Part shown: positions 1-7,361 of the stretch, in pieces | Layout of the letters: each line of letters begins with the position of its first letter | Numbering within the stretch: the first letter of the stretch is position 1 | Source: DSYF01 sp041181065 | GTDB taxonomy: Bacteria; Verrucomicrobiota; Verrucomicrobiia; Limisphaerales; DSYF01 | Length of the DNA: 11,969 nucleotides | Reading direction: 5' to 3' | Assembly (NCBI GenBank): GCA_041181065.1 | Contig: JBEGQI010000124.1 | Span: 1 to 11,969, forward strand | Program-made: the position numbers and the translations under genes | The notes under the pieces: model-generated | The model's input: the letters and a program-made list of their open reading frames with translations, nothing else | What the model was told of the DNA's origin: nothing | The model's database searches: none

Positions 1-1884
1 CCCAACTTGGTTTACAAGCCGAACACCAATGCCACCGGCGCCGACTCGTTCACCTTCAAGGTCAACGACGGCACGGTGGACAGCACCGCTGCCACGGTTG
101 CCATCACGATCTCCGCTGGCCCCAATACAACGCCCATCGCCGACGCGCAGGAAGTAGTCGTGAACGAAGATGGCACCATGCTCATCACGCTGACCGGTAG
201 CGACGCCGACAGCAACCCGCTGACTTACACAGTCGTCACGCCGCCAACTCACGGCACGTTGAGCGGCACCGCGCCGAATGTGTATTACCACCCGGCGACC
301 AATTACAACGGCGGCGACGTGTTCTGGTTCAAGGTCAACGACGGCATCGTGGATTCGGCGCTCGCGGCCGTTTCCATCACGGTCCAGCCCGTGAACGATG
401 CGCCGGTCGCCAACGGTCAGAATATTTCAACACCACAGGACACCGCCAAGTCCATCACCCTCACCGGCTCCGATGTGGACGGCGACCCGCTCACGTTTTC
501 CGTTACCGCCACCCCATCACACGGCACATTAAGCGGGACAGCTCCAAGCCTGACCTACACACCGGACACCAGTTTCACCGGCACGGACACATTCTGGTTC
601 GCAGCCAACGATGGCACCGCCAATTCCACCTTGGCCGCCGTGGTCATCACGGTCACCTCGACGAACACCTCTAATCCCCAAACAAACGACCTCCCCCTCG
701 TTTCGGTGATTGCTGGAGCCAACGCGAGTGAGCCGAACATCACCGGCAGGTTCCTCTTTACACGGACGGGCAATCTCGCGAAGTCGCTGACCGCTTTCTA
801 CACGCTAGATGGCAACGCGATCCCAGGAGTGGATTACTCGAACCCGGGAAATAAAATCACGTTCGCTGCCGGACGGAGCAATGCGACACTGCTCATCAAG
901 CCGATCGCCGATAAAAAATTTGAAGGCGCGAGGACCGTCGTCTTGAGCCTGCTCGAATCGACGAACATCGACGTCGGCAGCCTGGATTCCGCCGCCATCT
1001 CCATCGGCGACGACGACCGCCCCCACATCAGCATCACCAGCATCCATCCCCAACTTTCCAAAGGTTTGGCAGCGCGCGTCGGCTTTGATCTACAAACCAA
1101 GGTCAGCGCCAAGGCCTACACGAATTTCAACCTCGTCCTCCAAGGTTCAACGGACCTGACGAACTGGACGATCGTGTCAACGCCGCCGCCACAACAGCCG
1201 GTGGATTATCTGGACGCCAATCCAGTTGACGCGCCAGCGCGCTTCTACCGCGTCCTCTACATCTACGGCGAAGTCACGGACAGCAGCGTCGCGGAAGCCG
1301 TTGCCAACCAGATGATCAGCGCAAATATCGTAGGCACGGTTAACGTTTCCATGCCGCCGGGCTGGAGCCTGGCCGCCAACCCGTTGAACGGCCAGCCAAC
1401 CGACGGTCCATTGGGCAACCTGCCGGAAGGCACGAAATTCGCACCGTTCCAAAGCACCCGCGCCAATACCTTCTCAGGTAACTCTTGGAACCGCGGCACT
1501 CCGCTGACGCGCTCCACGCAAGGCGGCTGGCTGTATAATCCATCCAGCGAGGCCGTGAACGTGACTTATGTTGGTGAAGTCCCCAGCCTCGGAAGCAAAA
1601 CAATTCTTCCCCTCGGCTGGAGTGTGCGCAGCAGCCCGATCACCACGAAAGTAGGCGATGAACTGCTCGGCTACGCGTTGCAAGTCGGCGATGCCGTGTA
1701 TGAGTTCAATCCCAACGGCACATGGACGAGCCACCACTATGGCACCAACGGCTGGGATTTGCCGCCAACTCTCGAAGCGGGACGGGGCGAATTGATCTAC
1801 AAATCCCGGCCCACAAAGGCCAGTGCGACAACGCCTGCTCCACAATTGCCGGGCTTCATCCAGTTCACGCCAGTGAACAATTGA
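1..1884 (+). CDS. Secreted Ig-like/Calx-beta repeat protein, 5' partial
   Basis: The frame is open from base 1, so the N-terminus, including any signal peptide, lies outside the window. From the left there is the tail of one cadherin/Ig-like repeat, then two full repeats of about 90 residues (about 133-390 and 403-657). Both carry the pattern 'HGTLSGTAP...Y.P...F.G.D.FWF..NDG'. A Calx-beta-like domain follows at about 691-1017 ('SEPNITGRFLFTRTG', 'IPGVDYSNPG', ending 'SIGDDD'). Next is a module with 'GSTDLTNWTIVSTP' and 'ARFYRVLY', common in Verrucomicrobia surface proteins, and a roughly 190-residue C-terminal region with 'PPGWSLAANPL' and 'LGWSVRSSPI' that I cannot assign. These domains are typical of extracellular adhesion or matrix proteins. 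No LPXTG, PEP-CTERM or type IX sorting tail is recognisable. Domain assignments are by pattern; the actual ligand is unknown. Confidence 0.8.
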   Translation, partial: PNLVYKPNTNATGADSFTFKVNDGTVDSTAATVAITISAGPNTTPIADAQEVVVNEDGTMLITLTGSDADSNPLTYTVVTPPTHGTLSGTAPNVYYHPATNYNGGDVFWFKVNDGIVDSALAAVSITVQPVNDAPVANGQNISTPQDTAKSITLTGSDVDGDPLTFSVTATPSHGTLSGTAPSLTYTPDTSFTGTDTFWFAANDGTANSTLAAVVITVTSTNTSNPQTNDLPLVSVIAGANASEPNITGRFLFTRTGNLAKSLTAFYTLDGNAIPGVDYSNPGNKITFAAGRSNATLLIKPIADKKFEGARTVVLSLLESTNIDVGSLDSAAISIGDDDRPHISITSIHPQLSKGLAARVGFDLQTKVSAKAYTNFNLVLQGSTDLTNWTIVSTPPPQQPVDYLDANPVDAPARFYRVLYIYGEVTDSSVAEAVANQMISANIVGTVNVSMPPGWSLAANPLNGQPTDGPLGNLPEGTKFAPFQSTRANTFSGNSWNRGTPLTRSTQGGWLYNPSSEAVNVTYVGEVPSLGSKTILPLGWSVRSSPITTKVGDELLGYALQVGDAVYEFNPNGTWTSHHYGTNGWDLPPTLEAGRGELIYKSRPTKASATTPAPQLPGFIQFTPVNN

Positions 1885-1900
1885 GCGACGATTCACACCC

Positions 1901-1944
1901 ATTCGCGGCGGGGCCATCCAAGGTCTCCGCCGCGAATCGCTTTT
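1901..1944 (+). terminator. Intrinsic terminator after the Ig-like gene
   Basis: A perfect 11-bp GC-rich stem pairs ATTCGCGGCGG (1901-1911) with CCGCCGCGAAT (1927-1937) across a 15-base loop. A TTTT run follows at 1941-1944, 17 bases downstream of the Ig-like gene's stop. The T-run is only on the plus-strand side, so it best serves the plus-strand gene. The same hairpin could also slow minus-strand transcription leaving ribH. Confidence 0.7.
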
Positions 1945-1979
1945 GAGCACGGCAACCTGTCGCAATTCTGGCGCCGGCC

Positions 1980-2441
1980 TTACAACCCGCGCATCACCCG
2001 CGCCATCTCCAGCGTCGTGTGCGCCGCTTCGGTGCCGCGATTGTGGGTGCGGCCGAGGCAACGGACTTTTGCGTGCTCCTCCTTCTCGAAGATGAACACG
2101 CCGTGGATGACCGGCAGCTTGTGCTGCACCTGGATGTCTGCGAGCGCATGGGTCACACCCCAGCCGACGTGTTGTGCGTGGCTGGTCTGGCCTTGGAAGA
2201 TGACGCCGAAACAAAGGATCCCCGCCGGCTGGGCTTCGCGGCTAGCGATGGCGGCGGCAACGGTCGGGATCTCAAACGCGCCCGGCACGCGGACGAGTTC
2301 CACCTTGGCGCCCGCCTTCTTTAATTCACGCTGCGCCGCGCGCACCATGGCGTCCACATAACGCCCGTTGTATTTCGACGCGACGATGGCAAAGGTGGAA
2401 CCGCTGGCTTTGGTCGAGGATTTGGAAACGCGTTTCAACAT
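1980..2441 (-). CDS. ribH: 6,7-dimethyl-8-ribityllumazine synthase
   Basis: Lumazine synthase condenses 5-amino-6-ribitylamino-uracil with 3,4-dihydroxy-2-butanone 4-phosphate, the step before riboflavin synthase, and is usually a cytosolic oligomer. The 153-residue length is normal. Visible family features are 'FAIVASKYN' at the N-terminal strand, 'VPGAFEIP' at the ribityl-pyrimidine site, 'TSHAQHV' carrying the histidine that matches the catalytic His88 of the Bacillus enzyme, and 'PVIHGVFIFE'. A C-terminal 'RTHNRGTEAA' stands in for the usual GNKG.EAA. The common 'RGxT' before the catalytic His is here 'QGQT', so this is a somewhat divergent member. It lies three bases after the preceding lipoprotein gene and downstream of ribBA on the same strand, consistent with one riboflavin operon. 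The ATG at 2439-2441 has no clear ribosome binding site, so translational coupling is likely. Confidence 0.93.
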   Translation of the reverse strand: MLKRVSKSSTKASGSTFAIVASKYNGRYVDAMVRAAQRELKKAGAKVELVRVPGAFEIPTVAAAIASREAQPAGILCFGVIFQGQTSHAQHVGWGVTHALADIQVQHKLPVIHGVFIFEKEEHAKVRCLGRTHNRGTEAAHTTLEMARVMRGL

Positions 2442-2444
2442 AAT

Positions 2445-3023
2445 TTAGTTTTGGTTGGCCGGATTTGAACGGCTGTTTGTCATATTACTCTCTGGGCTCA
2501 AATAAATCGTCATCGTCCCATCCGCGTCAAATTGCGGATACGGGAGGTTGGGATAGGCAGTTGGGGACATAAATCCACCGAACGGTCCTAGCCGCGCGAA
2601 GGTAACGGAAATAGGAAGATAACCCTGCGAACGAGCGCTCACTGTGACTGCGTAGTCGTCATACATCGCCATACCCAACGGGCCAAAGCCCCATGGGCGA
2701 ATGTTACACTTCACACGACGGCGTTCCGGCACAAAGCGGCCCGCAGCATCCCGATGCAAATTTAGCACTACGCTGGTCGCCCTAGGGGTCTTGAAATCCG
2801 ATGAGCAGCTCGGGGGAAATGATTTCATCCAATTTGAGTAACGATCGGCAAACATCGCGACCTCTGCATTTGTGATCACCTGCTTCGTCAGCCCGTCCAT
2901 CAATTCAATGCGGCCGGGCGGGTTCGGGATGTAATGCGCCGACGGCACCGGAACCAAACCACAGCCGGAGCACAGGGAAATGACCAAGAGTCCGAGGGTC
3001 AGGAAATTTCCCAGCGGCTTCAT
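2445..3023 (-). CDS. Putative lipoprotein of unknown function inside the rib operon
   Basis: I do not recognise this 192-residue protein. From the ATG at 3021-3023 it begins 'MKPLGNFLTLGLLVISLC' and runs on to 'SGCGLVPVP': a short basic start, a hydrophobic stretch, and an L-C-S-G-C site that looks like an imperfect lipobox with Cys at residue 22. The mature part has an 'IELMDGLTKQVITNAEV' segment, a basic patch 'PERRRVKC', and a Gly/Pro-rich C-terminal half with an Asn/Ser-rich tail. An in-frame start at 3074 would overlap the end of ribBA by 38 bases and bury the signal peptide behind 17 residues. The 3023 start leaves a 13-base gap to ribBA and is preferred. Spacing (13 bases before, 3 after) suggests co-transcription with ribBA and ribH. 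Export by signal peptide is inferred; any link to riboflavin is unproven. Confidence 0.6.
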   Translation of the reverse strand: MKPLGNFLTLGLLVISLCSGCGLVPVPSAHYIPNPPGRIELMDGLTKQVITNAEVAMFADRYSNWMKSFPPSCSSDFKTPRATSVVLNLHRDAAGRFVPERRRVKCNIRPWGFGPLGMAMYDDYAVTVSARSQGYLPISVTFARLGPFGGFMSPTAYPNLPYPQFDADGTMTIYLSPESNMTNSRSNPANQN

Positions 3024-3036
3024 GGCTGTCTGGCTG

Positions 3037-4236
3037 TCACAGCAGATGCCCCATCTTCTTCCGCTTCGTTTCAAGGTAGCGGGCGTTGTGCGGGTTCGGG
3101 TTTACCCGGATGGGAACTTGTTCGGTGATCTCCAATCCGTAACCCGCGAGGCCCACGAGCTTGCGCGGGTTGTTCGTGAGCAATCGAATTTTCTTCAAAC
3201 CAAGGTCGGAGAGGATTTGTGCGCCGAGACCATATTCGCGCAGGTCCATCGGGAAGCCGAGTTTCTCGTTCGCTTGCACGGTGTCGAGGCCCTGCTCCTG
3301 CAACTTGTAAGCCTTGATCTTCGCCGGCAGCCCGATGCCGCGGCCTTCCTGCCGCATGTAAACCACCACACCGCGACCGGCCTCGGCGATCTGCTTCATC
3401 GCCTGATGCAGTTGCGGCCCGCAATCGCAGCGGCGCGAGCCGAACACGTCGCCGGTGAGGCATTCGCTGTGGACGCGCACGAGCACGTTGGCTTTGCCCG
3501 CGACATCGCCGCGCACGAGCGCCATGTGATGCTGGCCGTCGATGCGCGAACGGTAGAGGTGCAGATCGAAATCACCGTAGTCCGTCGGCATCTTGATGGC
3601 TTCGACGCGTTCGACGAGCAGTTCGCGGGTGCGGCGGTATTCGATGAGGTCCGCGATGGTCGCGATCTTCAGCTTGTGCTTCTTCGCGAACTTCCGGAGC
3701 TGCGGCAACCGCGCCATCGTGCCGTCGTCGTTCATGATCTCGCAGATGACGGCGATGGGCCGGCAACCCGCGAGCACCGCGAGATCCACGGCAGCCTCGG
3801 TGTGACCCGAGCGTTGCAACACGCCGCCGGGCTTGGCGCGCAACGGGAAGACGTGCCCCGGTTGCACGAGGTCGTTCGGCACGGCGGTCGGGCTGGCCAT
3901 CAGCGCGATGGTCTTCGCGCGATCGGCGGCGCTGATGCCGGTGGAAATGCCCTTTGCGGCATCCACGCTAACTTGGAAATCTGTTTTGAAGGTGTCGCGG
4001 TTCTGTTTGACCATCTCCTCGACGCCGAGCTGCTTGAGCCGTTCGCTCGTGGTCGGCACGCAGATCAATCCGCGTCCGTGCTTGGCCATGAAGTTGATCG
4101 CGGCGGGCGTCACGAACTCCGCCGCCATGATGACATCGCCCTCGTTCTCGCGATCCGCGTCGTCCACGAAGATGACCATCCGCCCGCGCCGGATGTCGGC
4201 GATGACGGATTCAATCGAGTCGAACTGTTTGCCCAT
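3037..4236 (-). CDS. ribBA: Bifunctional DHBP synthase / GTP cyclohydrolase II
   Basis: This protein supplies both precursors of riboflavin. The RibB half makes 3,4-dihydroxy-2-butanone 4-phosphate from ribulose 5-phosphate; the RibA half opens GTP to the diaminopyrimidine. Residues 1 to about 205 are DHBP synthase, with the metal/substrate motif D-R-E-N-E-G-D at 28-34 and 'RSGHTEAAVDLAVLAG' further on. Residues about 210-399 are GTP cyclohydrolase II. The zinc ligands are complete (C259, C270, C272; C-x10-C-x-C), the catalytic block 'RQEGRGIGL' sits at 295-303, and 'LLTNNPRK' is near the C-terminus. At 399 residues it has the normal fused length, and both active sites look intact. It is first in a minus-strand run with the lipoprotein gene and ribH. 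The upstream spacer shows no recognisable FMN riboswitch, so regulation is not evident. Confidence 0.96.
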   Translation of the reverse strand: MGKQFDSIESVIADIRRGRMVIFVDDADRENEGDVIMAAEFVTPAAINFMAKHGRGLICVPTTSERLKQLGVEEMVKQNRDTFKTDFQVSVDAAKGISTGISAADRAKTIALMASPTAVPNDLVQPGHVFPLRAKPGGVLQRSGHTEAAVDLAVLAGCRPIAVICEIMNDDGTMARLPQLRKFAKKHKLKIATIADLIEYRRTRELLVERVEAIKMPTDYGDFDLHLYRSRIDGQHHMALVRGDVAGKANVLVRVHSECLTGDVFGSRRCDCGPQLHQAMKQIAEAGRGVVVYMRQEGRGIGLPAKIKAYKLQEQGLDTVQANEKLGFPMDLREYGLGAQILSDLGLKKIRLLTNNPRKLVGLAGYGLEITEQVPIRVNPNPHNARYLETKRKKMGHLL

Positions 4237-4367
4237 AAAGCGATGGGAAGTCTAAGGGAGAACGCGATGATTGCCAGTCGCAACATGAAACGCCTTGTGC
4301 CGTGGGCGGTCGAAATTTTTTGAAAATTTGTAGCTGCACAGCCATCGGGCTCTCCTATCTTCGCGCC

Positions 4368-5210
4368 ATGCAAAACAATCCTCCGCCCATCATCGGTTCG
4401 AACACCGGTTCGCAGATCATGCACGAGATCGACTACCAGATCTTCGGCGACGACATGCAATTCGTGGAGATCGAGCTCGACCCGAATGAAGCCGTCGTGG
4501 CCGAGGCCGGCGGCATGATGTTCATGGACGACGGCATCGAGATGGAAACCATCTTCGGCGACGGCTCGAAGCAGAACAGCGGCTTCCTCGGCGCGCTCAT
4601 GGGCGCGGGCAAACGCCTGCTCACCGGCGAATCGCTCTTCATGACCGTGTTCCAGAATCGCTACGCCGGCAAACGCAAGGTCGCCTTCGGCGCGCCGTAT
4701 CCCGGCAAGATCATCCCCGTGCACCTGGCCGAACTCGGCGGCGAAATCTGGGCGCAGAAGGACGCGTTCCTGTGCGCAGCGAAGGGCGTGAGCGTCGGCA
4801 TCGCGTTCAACAAGAAGATCGGCGCGGGCCTGTTCGGCGGCGAAGGTTTCATCATGGAACGCCTCCAGGGCGACGGCTGGGCCTTCCTGCACGCGGGCGG
4901 CACAATCGTCGAACGCCAGCTCGCTCCCGGCGAAGTGTTGCGCGTGGACACCGGCTGCGTTGTCGGCTTTCAACCCACCGTGGACTTCGACATCCAATAC
5001 GTCGGCAAGATCAAGACGGCGTTGTTCGGCGGCGAAGGTCTGTTCTTCGCCACGCTGCGCGGACCGGGCCGCGTGTGGCTGCAATCGCTGCCGTTCAGCC
5101 GGTTGGCGGACCGCATCCATGCGGCGTCGCCTGCATCGGGCGGTCATCGTCGCGAGGAAGGCTCCATCCTCGGCGGTCTCGGCGGCTTGCTCGACGGCGA
5201 CAATCGCTGA
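4368..5210 (+). CDS. AIM24 family protein (TIGR00266-like)
   Basis: The 280-residue product fits the AIM24/TIGR00266 family of beta-rich proteins named after a mitochondrial inner-membrane organisation protein; its bacterial role is not established. Visible marks are 'HEIDYQIFGDDMQFVEIEL' near the N-terminus, 'VAEAGGMMFMDDGIEMET', 'SLFMTVFQN', 'PGKIIPVHL', the paired glycine motifs 'GLFGGEGFIMERLQG' and 'ALFGGEGLFFATLRGPG', and 'WLQSLPFSRLADRI'. The last part is Gly/Ser rich. I chose ATG 4368 because upstream codons look non-coding; an ATG at 4419 just before the conserved core is the alternative. Neither has a clear ribosome binding site. It lies 50 bases upstream of the Sco-like gene on the same strand and diverges from ribBA. 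Confidence 0.88.
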   Translation: MQNNPPPIIGSNTGSQIMHEIDYQIFGDDMQFVEIELDPNEAVVAEAGGMMFMDDGIEMETIFGDGSKQNSGFLGALMGAGKRLLTGESLFMTVFQNRYAGKRKVAFGAPYPGKIIPVHLAELGGEIWAQKDAFLCAAKGVSVGIAFNKKIGAGLFGGEGFIMERLQGDGWAFLHAGGTIVERQLAPGEVLRVDTGCVVGFQPTVDFDIQYVGKIKTALFGGEGLFFATLRGPGRVWLQSLPFSRLADRIHAASPASGGHRREEGSILGGLGGLLDGDNR

Positions 5211-5260
5211 ACCGTTTCTCCGCTTGGCGACATGGGCGAGGTGCAGTAAGTTGCGCGCCC

Positions 5261-5917
5261 ATGAATCAAACCGGAAGAACGGTCAGTTGGACGATCTGGA
5301 TCGGCGTGTTGTTGACCGCCGCCCTGCTCGCGCTGGCGTTGCTTGCGGCCAAGATGAACGCGCGGCAACACGCCGCCGCACAATTGCCCGTCATCAGCCA
5401 GCTCGCCCCCTTCACGTTGACGAACCAAGTCAGCGAAACCGTGACGCTCGACACGTTGAAAGGACACGCGTGGGTCGGCGACATCATCTTCACGAGTTGC
5501 GCCGGTCCGTGCCCGACGATGACCCGCAAGATGCGTGAGTTGCAGGACGCCCTGCCCGGCGGCAGTTCCGCGAAGCTCGTCACCTTGACGACTGATCCGG
5601 ATACCGACACGCCGGCGGTGTTGCGCAATTACGCGGGCAAGTTCGGGGCAAACGTGGCGCAATGGCATTTCCTCACCGGCGACAAAGTGACGATCGGTCG
5701 CGTGGCCATCGACGGCTTGAAGCTCACCGCCGTTCCCAAGAAACCCGAAGAGCGCAACGACGCGGCGGACCTGTTCGTTCACAGCACCATCTTCGTGGTC
5801 GTGGACAAGCACGGCCAATTGCGCGGGACATTCCAGACGCAGGGCGACATGGTGGATTGGAACGAATCGAAGCGCCAAATCCTCGCCGCCCTCAAACAAC
5901 TCGAACGCGAGCCATGA
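5261..5917 (+). CDS. Sco1/SenC/PrrC-family copper chaperone, membrane-anchored
   Basis: Sco proteins deliver copper to, or act as thiol reductants for, the CuA site of cytochrome c oxidase. In this 218-residue protein, residues 10-30 form one N-terminal transmembrane anchor ('WTIWIGVLLTAALLALALLA'). A thioredoxin-like domain outside the membrane follows. The copper-binding set is complete: C80 and C84 in 'TSCAGPCP' (CxxxC) and H174 in 'DLFVHSTIFVV'. 'VTLTTDPDTDTPAVL' matches the family's 'SVDPExDTP' segment. ATG 5261 is chosen because it gives the membrane anchor directly; the frame is open far upstream only because of high GC. The stop overlaps the start of the DUF420 gene in an ATGA, a sign of translational coupling. 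No oxidase subunit genes are in the window. Confidence 0.92.
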   Translation: MNQTGRTVSWTIWIGVLLTAALLALALLAAKMNARQHAAAQLPVISQLAPFTLTNQVSETVTLDTLKGHAWVGDIIFTSCAGPCPTMTRKMRELQDALPGGSSAKLVTLTTDPDTDTPAVLRNYAGKFGANVAQWHFLTGDKVTIGRVAIDGLKLTAVPKKPEERNDAADLFVHSTIFVVVDKHGQLRGTFQTQGDMVDWNESKRQILAALKQLEREP

Positions 5918-6342
5918 CCCTTTCCGACCTGCCGGCCCTCAACGCCTGCCTCAACGCCACCAGCGCCGTCCTGCTCACCGCAGGCTTCCTCTTCATCAAG
6001 CGCAAGAACGAGCGCGCCCACCGCAATTGCATGGTCGCCGCGCTGGTGACATCCTCGTTGTTCCTCGCGAGCTACCTTTACTATCACGCCCATGCCGGGC
6101 GGACGGTGTTCCCGGAGAATTGGTTCAAGCCGATCTACCTGATCATCCTACTGACGCACACGGTGCTCGCGGTTGTCATCGTGCCACTCATCATCGCGGC
6201 GGTGGTGCAAGCGATTCGGAAGAAGTTTGAAGCGCACAAGAAGATCACCCGCTGGACGTGGCCGCTCTGGATGTATGTCTCCGTGACCGGCGTCCTGATT
6301 TATCTGTTGCTCTACCAGATCTTCCCGCCGGCAAACCCGTGA
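5914..6342 (+). CDS. DUF420 family membrane protein
   Basis: This 142-residue integral membrane protein has four likely helices: about residues 13-29, 38-56, 72-100 and 118-136. The family signature is visible as 'FLFIKRKNERAHRNCM', 'ASYLYYHAH', 'ILLTHTVLAVVIVPLI' and 'HKKITRWTWPLWMYVSVTG'. Histidines lie in or near the helices (in YYHAH, LLTHT and HKK). DUF420 proteins (Bacillus YozB-like) commonly sit next to Sco or cytochrome oxidase genes and are thought to help oxidase or heme-copper maturation; that role is inferred from family context. Its ATG overlaps the Sco stop codon (ATGA), giving a strong case for coupled expression. It ends three bases before the stop of the convergent DHPS-like gene, leaving no room for a separate terminator. 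Confidence 0.9.
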   Translation: MTLSDLPALNACLNATSAVLLTAGFLFIKRKNERAHRNCMVAALVTSSLFLASYLYYHAHAGRTVFPENWFKPIYLIILLTHTVLAVVIVPLIIAAVVQAIRKKFEAHKKITRWTWPLWMYVSVTGVLIYLLLYQIFPPANP

Positions 6343-6345
6343 CGG

Positions 6346-7233
6346 TCAGAAGACGCGCATCGTCTCCAGCACTGCCTTGATGCGCGGGACTTCGTGGGTG
6401 CGGAACAAATCGGTCTTGCCCAATGCCGCGAGCACGGCCATGAACGGCTCCGCGCAACGCACCTCGTCGCCGAAATACTCGAACGCATGCGGCAACGCAT
6501 GGCACACCGGGAATCCCAACGAGCGCAGGCGAAACGTGTTCAGAAAGACATTCATCTGATGCCGCACGCGCACCGCGCTGTCCTGCAAGTTGCGATAGTA
6601 GAAGCCGAGCCCGGGATCGATGAAGATGCGCTCCACGCCGTTGCGCGTGGCGAGTTCGATCTGGCGCGCGAAATGGTCGTGCATCATCGCCGTGGGATCC
6701 GCGCTGAAATCGAAGTCGCCCACCTCACGCACGTTCTTTCCCTGCACGTAGCAGATGATGACGGCGGCATCGTGGTCCGCGACCATGCGGAACAATTCAT
6801 CGCTGCGGTCGGTGCCCGTGAGGTTGAGGATATTCGCCCCCGCTTCGAGACAGGCGCGCGTCACGGCAGGTTGATACGTTTCAACTGAGACCAGCACGTC
6901 CGCCGCCCGCAACGCCTTGATGACTGGCAGCAGTTTGGAATTTTGGCCCGCCTCATCCACCCGCGCCGCCTGCGCGAGCGTGGACTCGGCGCCGATATCC
7001 ACGATGTCCGCCCCCTGCGCTGCGAGCACGTGCCCGCGTTGGATGGCGCTGTCCGCCGTGAGACAAACACTCTCGCGATACCACGAGTCCGCTGAGAGAT
7101 TGATGACGCCCATGATGGCCGGGCGCGAGTTGAAGGCGAAGGCGCGACCGCCGATGGCGAATTCCTTCACGCGCGCGCGGGCGGCGGCGCGGTTGTTTTC
7201 CAGCAATTCAGCAAGGTGTTCGAGGGTGAGCAC
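6346..7233 (-). CDS. Divergent dihydropteroate synthase-like (pterin-binding TIM barrel) protein
   Basis: At 295 residues it is close to usual DHPS length and has the family blocks in order: 'IMGVINLSADSW' at 40-51 (for IMGILNVTPDSF), 'DIGAEST' at 79-85 (for DIGGEST), 'SVETYQ' at 116-121 (for SVDTYK), 'GANILNLTG' at 132-140, 'DPGLGF' at 206-211, and 'RTHEV' at 278-282 (for RVHDV). Canonical DHPS joins p-aminobenzoate to hydroxymethyl-dihydropterin diphosphate in folate synthesis. Two usual active-site features differ. The Asp of SVDTYK is Glu118, and the 'SRK' lysine loop after the DPG strand is replaced by 'PVCHALPHAFEYFGD'. It may be a paralogue with another pterin or non-folate substrate, so I give no symbol. 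The start is a GTG (7231-7233); no ATG precedes the first conserved block. A tRNA lies 44 bases upstream on the same strand. Confidence 0.75.
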   Translation of the reverse strand: MLTLEHLAELLENNRAAARARVKEFAIGGRAFAFNSRPAIMGVINLSADSWYRESVCLTADSAIQRGHVLAAQGADIVDIGAESTLAQAARVDEAGQNSKLLPVIKALRAADVLVSVETYQPAVTRACLEAGANILNLTGTDRSDELFRMVADHDAAVIICYVQGKNVREVGDFDFSADPTAMMHDHFARQIELATRNGVERIFIDPGLGFYYRNLQDSAVRVRHQMNVFLNTFRLRSLGFPVCHALPHAFEYFGDEVRCAEPFMAVLAALGKTDLFRTHEVPRIKAVLETMRVF

Positions 7234-7240
7234 GCGCAGG

Positions 7241-7270
7241 AATCGTAAAACTTAAATCCAAAATCGTAAA
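7241..7270. repeat. Short direct repeat, AATCGTAAA twice
   Basis: AATCGTAAA occurs at 7241-7249 and 7262-7270, a 21-base spacing or about two helical turns. It lies between the tRNA-Arg 3' end and the start of the DHPS-like gene, in an AT-rich spacer. It could be a protein-binding pair or part of a promoter for the minus-strand gene, or chance. Confidence 0.35.
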
Positions 7271-7277
7271 TGGAAGA

Positions 7278-7354
7278 TGGCGCGCCTGGCGTGAGTCGAA
7301 CACGCGACCACCTGCTTAGAAGGCAGATGCTCTATCCAACTGAGCTACAGGCGC
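7278..7354 (-). tRNA. tRNA-Arg (anticodon UCU), CCA encoded
   Basis: The reverse strand folds as a complete cloverleaf. The acceptor GCGCCTG (7354-7348) pairs with CAGGCGC (7288-7282). The D arm is GCTC/GAGC and the anticodon stem is TCTGC/GCAGG with one T-G wobble. The loop CTTCTAA gives anticodon TCT. The variable loop has five bases and the T arm is GCGTG/CACGC with loop TTCGACT. The discriminator base is G (7281), followed by an encoded CCA (7280-7278). It reads AGA and, with wobble, AGG arginine codons. The body is intact and uninterrupted although an integrase gene begins about 40 bases from its 5' end. Confidence 0.95.
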
Positions 7355-7361
7355 ACCTTTG

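Noticed and set aside
1..660. DNA-level tandem repeat or recombination array in the Ig-like repeats
   Set aside because: The repeats are conserved at protein level but have drifted at DNA level, for example in the two copies encoding HGTLSGTAP, so they are ordinary protein domain repeats.
1474..2214. A 246-codon minus-strand open frame overlapping the Ig-like gene and ribH
   Set aside because: It spans the terminator hairpin and two real genes; the protein is Arg-rich with no recognisable domain.
2980..4323. A 447-codon open frame on the plus strand opposite ribBA
   Set aside because: It mirrors the ribBA codons on the opposite strand. Its product is His/Arg/Asp-rich, low-complexity shadow sequence without a domain, while ribBA is complete and unmistakable.
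4237..4367. Possible FMN riboswitch upstream of ribBA
   Set aside because: The spacer is only 131 bases, and the conserved RFN-element blocks are not visible on the minus strand.
4110..5147. A 345-codon minus-strand open frame across the ribBA/AIM24 divergent region
   Set aside because: It overlaps two well-supported genes, and its composition is typical of antisense to GC-rich coding DNA.
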